From Chthoniobacterales bacterium (GTDB lineage Bacteria > Verrucomicrobiota > Verrucomicrobiia > Chthoniobacterales > JAATET01): DNA of 51,066 bases. The notes under the pieces were generated by a model. That model was given only the letters and a program-made list of their open reading frames with translations, did not search any database and was not told the origin of the DNA. Both the position numbers and the translations under genes were made by a program. The DNA is taken from contig JAATET010000032.1 of the NCBI GenBank assembly GCA_015655545.1, positions 1 to 51,066 of the forward strand, given 5' to 3'. This document shows positions 17,975 to 29,551 of this stretch, in pieces (the first letter of the stretch is position 1; every line of letters begins with the position of its first letter).

Positions 17975-19770
17975 GATCTTTTCGGGCGCAGGTAGAACAT
18001 GATGAATATGCCGATGCAGATCGCAAGGGAACCCATCCATTTGAACAGCCAGCCGGGGTCGTAGAGGACTTGCAGCGTGGTCTGGCCGAGGTCGTTGGGA
18101 TTCCACTCGGCTTGCGAGAATTTGTAGTTCAATCCGGTGGTGACGGAGAACAGGGTGCCGGGCCAGCTCGCGGGATGATTCATTTGTGCGACGCCTTGGG
18201 TTTTCACGCCGGTTTTCGGATCTTGAAACTCGACCGTGGAGATGAAATTCGACGGGGTTTCCGTGCCCTCGACACGGGGAACTTCGAAATGCTTGAGCGC
18301 GATCGTGAAGGGAACTTCAAGCAGCTCGAGGCCGTAGCCGAGGCGGGCCGATTCTTTCCCGGCGACGAGAGTGACCGTGTCGCCGGAGCCGATCCAGCGG
18401 GGCTCGCTTTTCGAGCCGTCGGACGCGACGAGCCGGGCGCGGAAACCGGGAATGCCCGCGGTCCCCGCGGGGCCGGGTTGGCGGTCCGAGTGGATTTCCG
18501 CCTTCGGCAATGATTGCGCGAGCGTGGCCGTCCAATCCGCCCAGCCAAGGGCGAAGGGTTCTCCGATTTTCGCTTTTCCGCGGGAGACGAGCCGCTCGCC
18601 GCGGCCGAGTTGATAGACGATCCCGTCCGGCGAGGGCGCGATTTCGAGAAATGGTTTTTCCGGGACGCCGGAGCCTGGCAGGCGGGGGGCGTCGAGCCGC
18701 ACGAGGACGGCGGGATTGTTTGGAAGCATGGAGGCGGAACCGGGCTTGCCATTTTCGATGACGAAATCGGGCCAGTATTCCAGCAGCGTAAAGGTCGCGA
18801 GGCCGAGGTGCTGCGGTTTCGTTTGCATCTCCGCGCGGGCATAGGTCGCGGTTTTTCCATCGGGAAGGCGGGCGGTGAGGGTTTTTCCATCGGCGCTCAA
18901 AAGCAGTTCGATGCCGGTTTTTAAATGGCTGGGGCTCTCGACGACGGGGGCAAATTTCGCAAAAACGATCTGGGTCTCGTCAATGTTCAGCGGTTCGCGC
19001 TTCGGCAGCTCGGCGAGGAAGGCGATCCCGGCCAAACCGAAAAAATCGCGCGCGTTCGCACGGCCTTTTGCCTCGAGCACGAACGGGAGGGAAAGGTGCT
19101 GTCCCATCATTTTCGTTTCGAAATCCAGCGCGATGCCCGGCTGATTTTTTGACCCGGCGGCCGGGATGAGTTTGGATGCCCAGACGAGATTTTCCGAAGC
19201 GCCGTCGGCGAAAATTGTCAGCCCGGAGTCGGGGACGGCGATTTTTTTCGGCCGGCGCTCCGAAGGTCGGCTGAGGTCGGCGTCGAACGAGATCATTGTC
19301 CGCGCGCCGGTGGCGGGATTCTCGATTTGCACCACGCTGCGGCTGGTCATCACGCGGTCGAGCGGCGGGGCGTCGCGATGCAGGGTCACGTTGCCTTCGA
19401 AGCCGAATTTCGAACCGATCACCGCCCCGGCGAGGAGCGTGATGATGCCGTAATGGGTGATGACGAAGCCGAGGTGCTGGCGCTGCCAGGGCCAGCGGGT
19501 GAGGGTGACGCAGAAGAGATTTACGCACAGCACGCCGAGCCAGAAAGTGAACCACGGAGCCTTGTAAATATAGGCCTGGGCGATTTTCGAATTGAACGAA
19601 CTTTCGCAAAACGTGGCCGTGGCGATGGCGATGGCGATGCTGGCCAGGAGCAGCAGGGCGAGCTTGAGCGAGCCGAGGAAATGGATGACGCGCCAGGCGA
19701 GCGAGCGTCGCTGACGCTCGGCGATGAGCGCGCGGCGGGAAATTGTCGGAGACGCGGTGGCCGTCGGCAT
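17971..19770 (-). CDS. resB: Cytochrome c biogenesis protein ResB (CcsB)
   Basis: Partner of CcsA in System II cytochrome c maturation, forming the haem-export and apocytochrome ligation complex in the inner membrane. 599 residues. The N-terminal membrane segments show the family blocks FLGSLKLALLLLASIAIAIA, then ATFCESSF, APWFTFWLGVLCVNLFCVTLTRWPW, and GFVITHYGIITLLAGAVIGSKFG with its conserved His. A large periplasmic domain follows, and a final membrane helix (WLFKWMGSLAICIGIFIMFYLRP) precedes the C-terminus, including the usual VTTGLNYKFSQAEWNPNDLGQTTLQVLYDPGWLFKW block. It lies 3 bp downstream of the P-type ATPase gene and overlaps ccsA, giving a three-gene respiratory-assembly operon. 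Confidence 0.92.
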   Translation of the reverse strand: MPTATASPTISRRALIAERQRRSLAWRVIHFLGSLKLALLLLASIAIAIATATFCESSFNSKIAQAYIYKAPWFTFWLGVLCVNLFCVTLTRWPWQRQHLGFVITHYGIITLLAGAVIGSKFGFEGNVTLHRDAPPLDRVMTSRSVVQIENPATGARTMISFDADLSRPSERRPKKIAVPDSGLTIFADGASENLVWASKLIPAAGSKNQPGIALDFETKMMGQHLSLPFVLEAKGRANARDFFGLAGIAFLAELPKREPLNIDETQIVFAKFAPVVESPSHLKTGIELLLSADGKTLTARLPDGKTATYARAEMQTKPQHLGLATFTLLEYWPDFVIENGKPGSASMLPNNPAVLVRLDAPRLPGSGVPEKPFLEIAPSPDGIVYQLGRGERLVSRGKAKIGEPFALGWADWTATLAQSLPKAEIHSDRQPGPAGTAGIPGFRARLVASDGSKSEPRWIGSGDTVTLVAGKESARLGYGLELLEVPFTIALKHFEVPRVEGTETPSNFISTVEFQDPKTGVKTQGVAQMNHPASWPGTLFSVTTGLNYKFSQAEWNPNDLGQTTLQVLYDPGWLFKWMGSLAICIGIFIMFYLRPKRS

Positions 19771-19773
19771 GAT

Positions 19774-21726
19774 CTATACGGGCTGCGGCAGGCCGGAGCG
19801 GGGTTCGCGGCAGGCGGCGGACGTCTTGAGGACGGGAAGTTGAAAGCCCAGGGAGGGCTTTCGCAGGGCGCGCCAGCTGACGGTGAGGCTGGAGCCGAGC
19901 ATGAGCAGGGCGGCGGCGACGGGATGGAGGACGCCGCTCGCGGCGAGGCCGATGCCGATGAAATTGTAGGCGGCGGCGAAGAGAAGATTCTGGCGGATAA
20001 TCCGCACGGCGCCGCGGCTCCGTGCGAGTGCGAAGGGAATCGCGCGCAAATCCCGCAGCTCGCCCATCGCGACATCCCGCGCGATGCCGCTGCCGGTCGT
20101 GAGGCAAAGTGAGGCGTGGGCTTCGGCCATGGCGGGAGTGTCGTTGATTCCGTCGCCGACGAAAAGCGCGCGGCTGGAAATGGCCCGCAGGCGGGAGGCT
20201 TTTTCCAGCGGGGAGAGGCCGGCGTGGATGTTCGGAAGGGCGTGGATGGCGGCGGTTTCGGGCCGGTCGCCGGTGAGAATGGCGCAGGGAATGCCGGCGG
20301 CTTCGAGTTCGGCGATGATTTCGCGGGCGGGATCGCGCAGGCGCTCCCGCAGCAGGGCCGTGGCGGCGAGGGCTCCGTTGCGAGTCACATAGAAGGTATG
20401 CGGGGCCGCGTCGATATTGTCCCGAGCGAGGATCGAGGCGTTCCCGATCCGCAGCTCCGCGCCATTGACGCGGCCCGCGATGCCGGCGCCGGGAAGCTGG
20501 CGCACGTTCTCCGCGACCAGGCCGGGAGCCTGACGCCGAAAGGCTCTGGCGACGGGGTGCGCGCTGGTGGTCTCGATGGCGGCGACTTCCTCGAGCAGGG
20601 CCTCGCGGTTGATTCCCGGCGCGCAGACGAACTCGACAAGCTCGAGCTGCTCGCGGCTGAGCGTGCCGGTCTTGTCGAAGACGGCGGCGTCGACGGCGGC
20701 GAGGCGCTCGATGAGGTCGCTCGTGTTGGCGACGAGCCCGCGCCTCGCGAGATCCGCCATCGCGGACCAGATGCCGATGGGCGTGGCCAGGCCCATCGAG
20801 CAGGGGCAGGCGACGAGCACGACGGACAGGGCGTTGAAAAGTCCGACGGTCCATCCCGCGCGAAGGCTCCAGACGCAGAAGGTGAGCGCGGCGATTCCGA
20901 AGACGGCGGGCAGGAACCACGCGACGAGCCGGTCGGCTTCTCGTTCGAGGTGCGAAGGCTTCGATTGGGCGGCGATGACGCGCGCGAGGATGCCGTCGAG
21001 TCGGCGCTCGCCGCCGGCGGCGGTGGCGCGCACGCGCAGCGCGCCGTCCAGCGAGTGGCTGCCCGCGAATACGGGATCGCCGCCGCGTTTCGCGATCGGG
21101 AAGGGCTCGCCGGTGAGCGCGGATTCGTTGACGAAGGCCGCGCCGTCCATCACGACGCCGTCGATGGGAATGCCCGTCCCGGCGGCCACGAGAACCATGT
21201 CGCCGGGTTGAATCTCCCGCACGGGAACGGTCGCGACGCGGCCGTCGCCGGCGATGCGCTCGCAGGTGTCGAATTCCCGGCCGAGCGTCCGCGCGGCATC
21301 CAGCGCGGCGGAGCGGCGGCGTTCGCCCAGGATGCGGCCGAACGTGTAGATCGCGAGCAGGATGGCCACGACCTCGTAGTAAACATGGCCCGAGCCGCGG
21401 AGGGTGGACTGGAGGGACGCGGCGAAGGCTCCGAAGATGCCGGCCAGAAAAAGCTGCTCGAAGACGATGCGGCCATGCCGCGCCGCGCCGAAGGCGGCGC
21501 GGAGCAGGGGAAGGCCAACCAGCAGGAAGACGACGACCGCCGATGCGGCGAGAGCGGCGTGCAGCGCGAGGCGGGTGCGGCCTTCCGGCGGCGAGAGATT
21601 CACCGCGAGGCCGAAGATCATGGATTGCGCGGCGATCAGGCCGGCGAAGGCGACGCGCATCCACTCGGCGGCGCGGCGCGGGGCGGCGCTGGCAGGAGGC
21701 GCCTTGCAGTGGCAGCAGGACGACAT
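19774..21726 (-). CDS. Heavy-metal (Cu-type) P1B ATPase, CcoI/CopA-like, without a full N-terminal HMA domain
   Basis: ATP-driven metal-ion exporter or periplasmic loader of 650 residues. Seen: N-terminal MSSCCHCKAPP, actuator motif TGEP, metal-binding membrane motif CPC in VACPCSMGLATPIG, phosphorylation site DKTGT in VFDKTGTL, nucleotide-binding HP motif (TTSAHPVARAF), and hinge GDGINDTPAMAEAH. CPC indicates copper or a similar soft metal. There is no complete ~65-residue heavy-metal-associated domain; the CCHC stub resembles the start of the CcoI-type metal-binding region. It heads an operon with resB and ccsA, suggesting copper supply for a c-type cytochrome oxidase. The frame is open further upstream but lies antisense inside the AsmA-like and sigma factor genes; the start used is the last ATG before the CCHC motif. 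Confidence 0.9.
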   Translation of the reverse strand: MSSCCHCKAPPASAAPRRAAEWMRVAFAGLIAAQSMIFGLAVNLSPPEGRTRLALHAALAASAVVVFLLVGLPLLRAAFGAARHGRIVFEQLFLAGIFGAFAASLQSTLRGSGHVYYEVVAILLAIYTFGRILGERRRSAALDAARTLGREFDTCERIAGDGRVATVPVREIQPGDMVLVAAGTGIPIDGVVMDGAAFVNESALTGEPFPIAKRGGDPVFAGSHSLDGALRVRATAAGGERRLDGILARVIAAQSKPSHLEREADRLVAWFLPAVFGIAALTFCVWSLRAGWTVGLFNALSVVLVACPCSMGLATPIGIWSAMADLARRGLVANTSDLIERLAAVDAAVFDKTGTLSREQLELVEFVCAPGINREALLEEVAAIETTSAHPVARAFRRQAPGLVAENVRQLPGAGIAGRVNGAELRIGNASILARDNIDAAPHTFYVTRNGALAATALLRERLRDPAREIIAELEAAGIPCAILTGDRPETAAIHALPNIHAGLSPLEKASRLRAISSRALFVGDGINDTPAMAEAHASLCLTTGSGIARDVAMGELRDLRAIPFALARSRGAVRIIRQNLLFAAAYNFIGIGLAASGVLHPVAAALLMLGSSLTVSWRALRKPSLGFQLPVLKTSAACREPRSGLPQPV

Positions 21727-21825
21727 TGAGGATGTCAGCGTAGGATGTGGGCGGGGTTTTGCAACTGAATAAACCGAGGCGATTTCCCGCTTTCGCGCCG
21801 GGGCTGTCCGCTCTAACTTCCCGCC

Positions 21826-23172
21826 ATGCGTCGTGTCTGGATCGGGCTCGGAATCCTCTTCGTCCTGCTGGTGGCGGGGATTCTCGGGCTGAATCTTTGG
21901 GTGCATTCGTATCTGCGCAGCGAGGGCTTCCGCAAGCTTGTCGCCGCGAAGACCGGCCAGGCGCTCAAGGCCGATGCTAGCTATCAGCCGTTCGACTGGG
22001 CGGGATCGTCGGTTTTTTCGCAATCCCTCACGGCCCGGGGCGAGTCCGGCACGCCGATCGAGTCGTTCGACGCCGAGCAGGTGCGCGCGAACGTGGACTG
22101 GAAGGCGATCTTTCACGGCGCATGGCGCGTGGATCGCATCGATATCGTGCGGCTCGATTTGAAAATCCGCAGCGCAATGCAGCAGGCCGCCACCGCGGGC
22201 GAACCGGGACCGACGCCCGAGCCGCAGCCGCCGAAGCGGGGGCTTTTGCCGAACCGTTTCGAGCTCGATCGCGTCGATGTGCAAAATGCCAACGTCGCCA
22301 TCGGCGCGCAGGCCAATATCCGTGGCGCCGCGCTGAAAGTGCGCCCCGAGGGCAGCGGCTGGGTCTTCGACGGCAGCGGCGGCAAGCTCGACCTTGTCTC
22401 GCGCCAGCCGCTCGATATCGGCAGCTTCCGCGTGCGGCTCCAGCAGGGTGTGGTTTATCTCACGGACTCGGAATTTCACCTGGGCGCGAGCGGCAATCTG
22501 AAAGCCTCCGGCGAGATCGGCGGTCCCGACGCGCCTTACGACGTGAGCCTCGAATGGCAGAACGTGGATTCCGCCGACGCGCTCGATGCCGCGTGGAAGA
22601 ATCGCGTGAACGGCGTGCTTTCCGGCAAGGCGCGCAGCCTGGGCCGCGCGGGAAAACCGCCGCTGACCACCGGAAACTTCCAGCTCATCGACGGGCTGCT
22701 CACCGGCCTGCCCGTGCAGAAGGAGATCGCGCAGTTCACCCGCTCGCCGCAATTCGAGCGCATGCCGCTGCAGCTCGTATCCGGCGATTTTACTTATGAC
22801 GGCACGGCCACGACGGTGAAAAATTTCGTCGCCGAATCGCAGGGCTTGTTGCGTCTCGAAGGAAATTTCCGGATCGGCGCCGGCGGTTCGCTCGAGGGGA
22901 GTTTTCGCGTCGGCGTGACCGCGCAATCGCTCCAATGGCTCCCGGGTTCCCAGGAAAAAGTCTTCACAGTTTCGGAGAATGGCTACCTCTGGACGACCGT
23001 GAAAATCGGCGGAAATCTGCAAAACCCGACCGAGGATCTTTCGCGGCGGCTGGCGACGGCCATGGGCCAGCAGATGATCGATACGGGCGTGGAAATCATT
23101 CAAAATACGCCGTCGAACGCGATCGATGCCGTCAAAAAGGCCGTCGATATTCTTTCTCCACTCCTTCCGTGA
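21826..23172 (+). CDS. AsmA-like envelope protein
   Basis: 448-residue protein anchored by one N-terminal membrane helix (WIGLGILFVLLVAGILGLNLWV, ~residues 5-26) with the rest periplasmic. The AsmA-type N-terminus is seen (anchor, then a beta-rich repeat region with ADASYQPFDWAGSSVFSQSLTARG and RVDRIDIVRLDLKIR), and the C-terminal third has the AsmA_2-like FTYDGTATTVKNFVAESQGLLRLEGNFRIG block. Proteins of this kind are implicated in lipid transport between membranes or envelope homeostasis. A proline-rich linker (~124-140) follows the first domain. It is divergent from the P-type ATPase (99-bp gap), and its stop overlaps the GTG of the ECF sigma gene, an unusual coupling of an envelope protein to a sigma factor. 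Confidence 0.75.
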   Translation: MRRVWIGLGILFVLLVAGILGLNLWVHSYLRSEGFRKLVAAKTGQALKADASYQPFDWAGSSVFSQSLTARGESGTPIESFDAEQVRANVDWKAIFHGAWRVDRIDIVRLDLKIRSAMQQAATAGEPGPTPEPQPPKRGLLPNRFELDRVDVQNANVAIGAQANIRGAALKVRPEGSGWVFDGSGGKLDLVSRQPLDIGSFRVRLQQGVVYLTDSEFHLGASGNLKASGEIGGPDAPYDVSLEWQNVDSADALDAAWKNRVNGVLSGKARSLGRAGKPPLTTGNFQLIDGLLTGLPVQKEIAQFTRSPQFERMPLQLVSGDFTYDGTATTVKNFVAESQGLLRLEGNFRIGAGGSLEGSFRVGVTAQSLQWLPGSQEKVFTVSENGYLWTTVKIGGNLQNPTEDLSRRLATAMGQQMIDTGVEIIQNTPSNAIDAVKKAVDILSPLLP

Positions 23173-23660
23173 GCTTGGCGGCGCCAGACTTTCAGCAGCT
23201 CGTCGATGCCTACTACGAGTCGCTCTATCGCTTCGCCCTGAGTCTGGCGCGCAACGAAAACGACGCCGCCGACCTCGTGCAGCAGACGTTTTCGCAATGG
23301 GCGCGGAAGGGGCATCAGCTCCGCGACCCGAGCCTGGCGAAGACATGGCTCTTCACCACGCTGCGGCGGGAATTTCTCGGCGCGCGGCGCAGATCCGCCC
23401 GCTTTTCCGACGAGCCCGTGACCGAGGAGGACGCCAGCCTCGAGCCGCCGCAGGCGGAATCGCTCGACGCGGCGGCCGTGATGGAATGCCTCCAAAAGCT
23501 TCCGTTGGAATATCGGGAGCCCGTCGTCCTCTTCTATTTAAAGGAGGTGTCGTATGCCGAGATCGCCGAGATCCTCGGCGTGCCCATCGGCACGGTGATG
23601 TCCCGACTTTCCCGCGGCAAAGCCCGCCTGCGAACCATGCTGACCGAAAAAAATGCCTGA
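23169..23660 (+). CDS. RNA polymerase sigma factor, ECF subfamily
   Basis: Extracytoplasmic-function sigma-70 factor of 163 residues. Region 2 is FQQLVDAYYESLYRFALSLARNENDAADLVQQTFSQWARKG with the DA-x-DLVQ-x-TF core-binding block, followed by AKTWLFTTLRREFLGARRR; region 4 is LQKLPLEYREPVVLFYLKEVSYAEIAEILGVPIGTVMSRLSRGKARLRTML, a canonical -35-recognition helix-turn-helix. The GTG start at 23169 overlaps the AsmA-like gene stop, and the sigma stop overlaps the anti-sigma start (ATG 23653) by 8 nt. The promoters it controls are unknown; ECF factors often activate their own operon. Confidence 0.93.
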   Translation: MSLAAPDFQQLVDAYYESLYRFALSLARNENDAADLVQQTFSQWARKGHQLRDPSLAKTWLFTTLRREFLGARRRSARFSDEPVTEEDASLEPPQAESLDAAAVMECLQKLPLEYREPVVLFYLKEVSYAEIAEILGVPIGTVMSRLSRGKARLRTMLTEKNA

Positions 23661-24287
23661 CCGATTCGACGAGACCGATGCCGTGCTCGCGCGGAAGCTG
23701 ACGGAGATCGCTCCGCCCGCCGACCTGCGCGCGCGCCTGCTCGCCACGGCGAAAACGCCGGAGATCGTCGAGGCGCCGACCCGCTCCGGAAACTGGCTGA
23801 TCGGCGGCATCATTGCGGCCGCCGCGACGCTCGTGCTGAGCTTGTTCCTTCTGGGCGAGTGGGCGCACCGGGGCGAGCCGATCGGCGCGGCGACGGCGGA
23901 TATTTCCCGTTTTCTTTCCGGGAAATTCGATCTCGCGCTGCAGACTTCCAGCGTCGTGAAAGTGCGCGAGTGGCTGACCGCCAATAATCCGCATCACCAG
24001 ATCGATCTCCCGGCTGCCCTGGCGGGGCGGGCTCCGATGGGCTGCCGCGAGCTGATGTGGCGCGATCATCGCGGCTCGCTGGCCTGTTTCTCGATGGGCG
24101 GCGGCAAGCTGGCGCACCTCGCGATGTTTCCAACGAAAATTTTCGCCGATGCTCCGGGCTCTGCGCCGGTGATCGCGAAGGCCGGCGGGTGGACGCGCGC
24201 CGCCTGGTCGCGGGACGGGATGACCTATCTGCTTTTCGTGCCCGAGGGGACGGATCCGATGAAGGAGCTCCTCGGCTTCGCCACGGA

Positions 24288-24975
<688 letters not shown>

Positions 24976-24983
<8 letters not shown>

Positions 24984-25010
24984 TGGTTATTGGTCATTCG
25001 TCATTGGAAG
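24976..25010. repeat. Heptanucleotide tandem repeat tract, five units, spanning an amidotransferase start codon
   Basis: Five successive 7-mers of consensus TTGGTCA (variants TTGGTTA and TTCGTCA; the last unit is degenerate). On the coding (minus) strand each full unit offers a potential ATG, in a different frame; the upstream ones meet stops within the tract. The end of the tract pairs with downstream sequence: GTCATTGG at 25000-25007 and CCAATGAC at 25023-25030 form a perfect 8-bp stem with a 15-nt loop between the glucosidase stop and the amidotransferase start. Confidence 0.8.
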
Positions 25011-25036
25011 AGCTGCCAAAAGCCAATGACCATGGA

Positions 25037-25672
25037 CTACTGACCGATGACACGCGCCGCCAGGCGCGTGGCGGCGTTGGCTTCGGAGAGGTCTTCGATG
25101 CAGCGCGTGACGAGCGCGGTCCAGCCGGTCTGGTGGCTGGCGCCGAGGCCTCGGCCGGTGTCGCCGTGAAAATATTCGTGAAAGAGCACGAGGTCTTTCC
25201 AATGGGGATCGGTCGCGTATCGCTTGTCGCCGCCGTGGCAGGGCCGCGCGCCATTTTCATCCGCCGTGAAGAGGCTGGTGAGCCGGCAGGAGAGAAAATG
25301 CGCAACCTCGCCGAGGTCGAGCATCACGCCGGAGCCGACGGGGCACTCGACTTTGAAATTCGAGCCGAAATAGCGATGGTAGCGCTCGAGTGCTTCGATG
25401 AGGAGATAGTTGATGGGAAACCAGATGGGGCCGCGCCAGTTCGAGTTCCCTCCGAACATGCCGGAAGGCGATTCGCCGGGCGCGTAGCCGACGGTATGCT
25501 GCTGGCCATCGACCTCGAAGACGAACGGCGCCTTGTCGTGAACCGCGGAAAGCGAGCGGATGCCGTGCGGCGAGAGGAATTCTTTCTCGTCGAGCAGGCG
25601 GACGAGGATGCGCTCGAGACGGTCTTTCGACGGCAGCGCGAGGAGGGAAATCTTTTCCGAGCTGGAGCGATC
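25037..25672 (-). pseudogene. C-terminal part of the MGH1-like glucosidase, downstream of an in-frame UGA
   Basis: In the same reading frame as the 681-residue upstream part, translation after the UGA at 25673-25675 continues for 211 residues with clear family sequence: LDEKEFLSPHGIRSLS, FVFEVDGQQHTVGYAPGE, GGNSNWRGPIWFPINYLLIEAL, then GDKRYATDPHWKDLVLFHEYFHGD and GLGASHQTGWTALV, ending at TAG 25037-25039. These are the C-terminal active-site blocks of the (alpha/alpha)6 barrel, so a protein ending at the UGA would lack them. No ribosome-binding site or suitable start directly after the UGA is seen. Either a nonsense mutation, a sequencing error or recoding; a broken gene is the default reading. 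Confidence 0.75.
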
Positions 25673-27718
<2,046 letters not shown>

Positions 27719-27779
27719 AACCCTGCTGACTTTCTACGCCGAAATGCGCGGCTGGTCGATTGCGGGTTCGCGAAATTCT

Positions 27780-28427
27780 CTACCGCGATTTTTCCGGCTC
27801 GAAGAGGACCGGGCGTTCCTTCGAAGCGAGCACCTCGGCGAGTTTTTTTTCCGCTTGCACGCGGGCGTCGTGGCGGAGGCCGGATTGGCGCGCTTGCAAC
27901 TCCACGCGCAGGCGCAGTTCGCGGAGCGCCGCTTCGCGGTCGCCGGCGGTGAGTTTGTTCCAAATTCCGTCTTCATCGTGAAGGAAACGCACGTCGCGCA
28001 GCTCGACGCCGAGAATCTCGGCGGGCGGCAGAGAGACGCGGAGCGCGCCGGCGGAACGGTCGATCTCGATGACGAATGGCCGGGCCAAATCGAAGCCGGC
28101 GCGAATCACGAAATCCGCCTCGACCTCGAAGGTCTTCGTGCTGTGCAGCCAGGAGTCGTCGACGCGCTGCCTCTCGGTGAGTTTCTTTTCGACGGTCACG
28201 AGCTGGAGCACCGCGTTTTGCTGCTCGACGATCGTGCGATGGTTCACGGTCACCTTCGGCCACACCTGGATCGCGTCCATCACGCGGATGGCGATATCGG
28301 CCGCCGCGGATTTCGTGCGCTCGATGTTTTGGCGGACGACCCAGCCCGCCGTGAGGATAATCGCGAGCAGGCACGCGGTGGTCGCGAGAACAAGACGCGT
28401 GGCGCGGGCGTCGTCGGAGCGTGGCAT
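27780..28427 (-). CDS. DUF4230 family membrane-anchored protein
   Basis: 215-residue protein with one N-terminal membrane helix (LVLATTACLLAIILTAGWVV, ~residues 13-32) and a DUF4230-like remainder: a first beta-rich half with ELVTVEKKLTER-type sequence (here VLQLVTVEKKLTERQRVDDSW), then FVIRAGFDLARPFVIEIDRSAGALRVSLPPAEILGVELRDV, and an EAALRELRLRVELQARQSGL helical C-terminus with AEKKLAEVL. The family is widespread and functionally uncharacterised. I choose the ATG at 28427, which places the membrane helix near the N-terminus; the frame is open to 28559 but the extra residues overlap the start of the divergent epimerase gene. It may be co-transcribed with the glucosidase gene 61 bp downstream. 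Confidence 0.75.
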   Translation of the reverse strand: MPRSDDARATRLVLATTACLLAIILTAGWVVRQNIERTKSAAADIAIRVMDAIQVWPKVTVNHRTIVEQQNAVLQLVTVEKKLTERQRVDDSWLHSTKTFEVEADFVIRAGFDLARPFVIEIDRSAGALRVSLPPAEILGVELRDVRFLHDEDGIWNKLTAGDREAALRELRLRVELQARQSGLRHDARVQAEKKLAEVLASKERPVLFEPEKSR

Positions 28428-28524
28428 CGGGGGAGGGTAATTGAAAAATAGCGTCTCCTCAATCGCCGGCCGCCCGCGCCGGAAATGCTTGCCTGCGTTT
28501 TTCAGCGCCCGATAGCTTGCCCGG

Positions 28525-29472
28525 ATGAAGGTTGTAGTCACAGGAGGAGCGGGCTTCATCGGCTCGCATGTCGTGCGCCGATTGCTTGCCGACGGACACG
28601 CGGTCTCGGTGATCGATAATTTCAGCGATTTTTATCCGCCGGCCATCAAGCGGGCGAACGTCGGGAGTTTCGGCGGCCGGGCGAAAATTTTCGAGGCGGA
28701 CATTTGCGATTTCGACGAGATGCAGTCGATCCTGGCGGACGGGCGATTCGAGTCCATCGTTCACCTGGGCGCGCGCGCCGGCGTGCGGCCCTCGATTCAA
28801 AATCCCAAGGCCTACATCGATACGAATATTACCGGCACCTACAACCTGCTGGAAGGCGCACGGGCGGCGGACACGAAGCATTTCGTCTTCGCGTCCAGCT
28901 CCTCGGTCTACGGCCTCGCGAAGACCGTGCCTTTTTCCGAGAATCTGCCCTTGCCGCAAACGCTCAGCCCCTACGCCGCGACGAAGCTGGCCGGCGAGCA
29001 GCTGTGCGGAAATTTCTCGAATCTCCACGGCTTGCGCGTGGTCTGCCTGCGCTTCTTCACGGTCTATGGCCCCGGGCAGCGGCCGGATCTCGCGATTCAT
29101 AAATTCACGGACATGATCGAGCGCGGGCAGGCCATCCCGAAGTTCGGCGACGGCAATACGCGCCGCGATTACACGTATATCGACGACATCGTGCAGGGCG
29201 TGCTCGGAGCGATCGCGTATGACGGCGAGCCGTTCGACATTTTCAATCTCGGCGAGAGCGAGACCACGACGCTCAACGAGCTCATCGCCGCGCTGGAAAC
29301 TTCGCTCGGCAAAAAAGCGGTGATCGAGCAGCTGCCCGAGCAGCCGGGAGATATGCCGCGCACCTGCGCCGATATTTCCAAGGCGCGGCGCCTGCTGGGC
29401 TACGATCCGCGCACGAAGATCGCGGACGGCATCCCGAAATTCGTGGAATGGTATCGGGGGCTGGGGAAATGA
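28525..29472 (+). CDS. NAD-dependent sugar-nucleotide epimerase, UDP-glucuronate 4-epimerase-like
   Basis: Extended short-chain dehydrogenase of 315 residues that interconverts nucleotide sugars for surface polysaccharide synthesis. NAD-binding TGGAGFIGSH is at the N-terminus; the catalytic Ser is in FVFASSSSVYG and the Tyr-Lys pair is YAATK. HLGARAGVRPSIQNPKAYIDTNITGT and FFTVYGPGQRPDLAIHKFTDMI are the blocks typical of UDP-glucuronate 4-epimerases rather than GalE, supporting that subfamily. GDGNTRRDYTYIDDIVQG follows. The usual N-terminal NDYY-type substrate segment is replaced by NFSDFYPPAIKRAN, also usual for this group. It is divergent from the DUF4230 gene; the next gene is separated by a repeat-rich hairpin. 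Confidence 0.9.
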   Translation: MKVVVTGGAGFIGSHVVRRLLADGHAVSVIDNFSDFYPPAIKRANVGSFGGRAKIFEADICDFDEMQSILADGRFESIVHLGARAGVRPSIQNPKAYIDTNITGTYNLLEGARAADTKHFVFASSSSVYGLAKTVPFSENLPLPQTLSPYAATKLAGEQLCGNFSNLHGLRVVCLRFFTVYGPGQRPDLAIHKFTDMIERGQAIPKFGDGNTRRDYTYIDDIVQGVLGAIAYDGEPFDIFNLGESETTTLNELIAALETSLGKKAVIEQLPEQPGDMPRTCADISKARRLLGYDPRTKIADGIPKFVEWYRGLGK

Positions 29473-29475
29473 ATT

Positions 29476-29543
29476 TTTACAGGAGCAAACCGAGGGAGCG
29501 GAGAGGGCAATAATTCTCTGTTTCCTCCGTTGCCTCCTGTAAA
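29476..29543. repeat. Imperfect inverted repeat with ~9-nt periodicity (hairpin)
   Basis: The ends form a perfect 10-bp stem, TTTACAGGAG at 29476-29485 with CTCCTGTAAA at 29534-29543. The inner arms pair imperfectly, and the right arm is made of ~9-nt pyrimidine-rich units resembling CTCTGTTTC and CTCCGTTGC. It fills the 79-bp gap between the epimerase stop and the M20 peptidase start, so it could terminate the former or lie in the leader of the latter; there is no U-tract. Confidence 0.7.
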
Positions 29544-29551
29544 TCTCCGAC

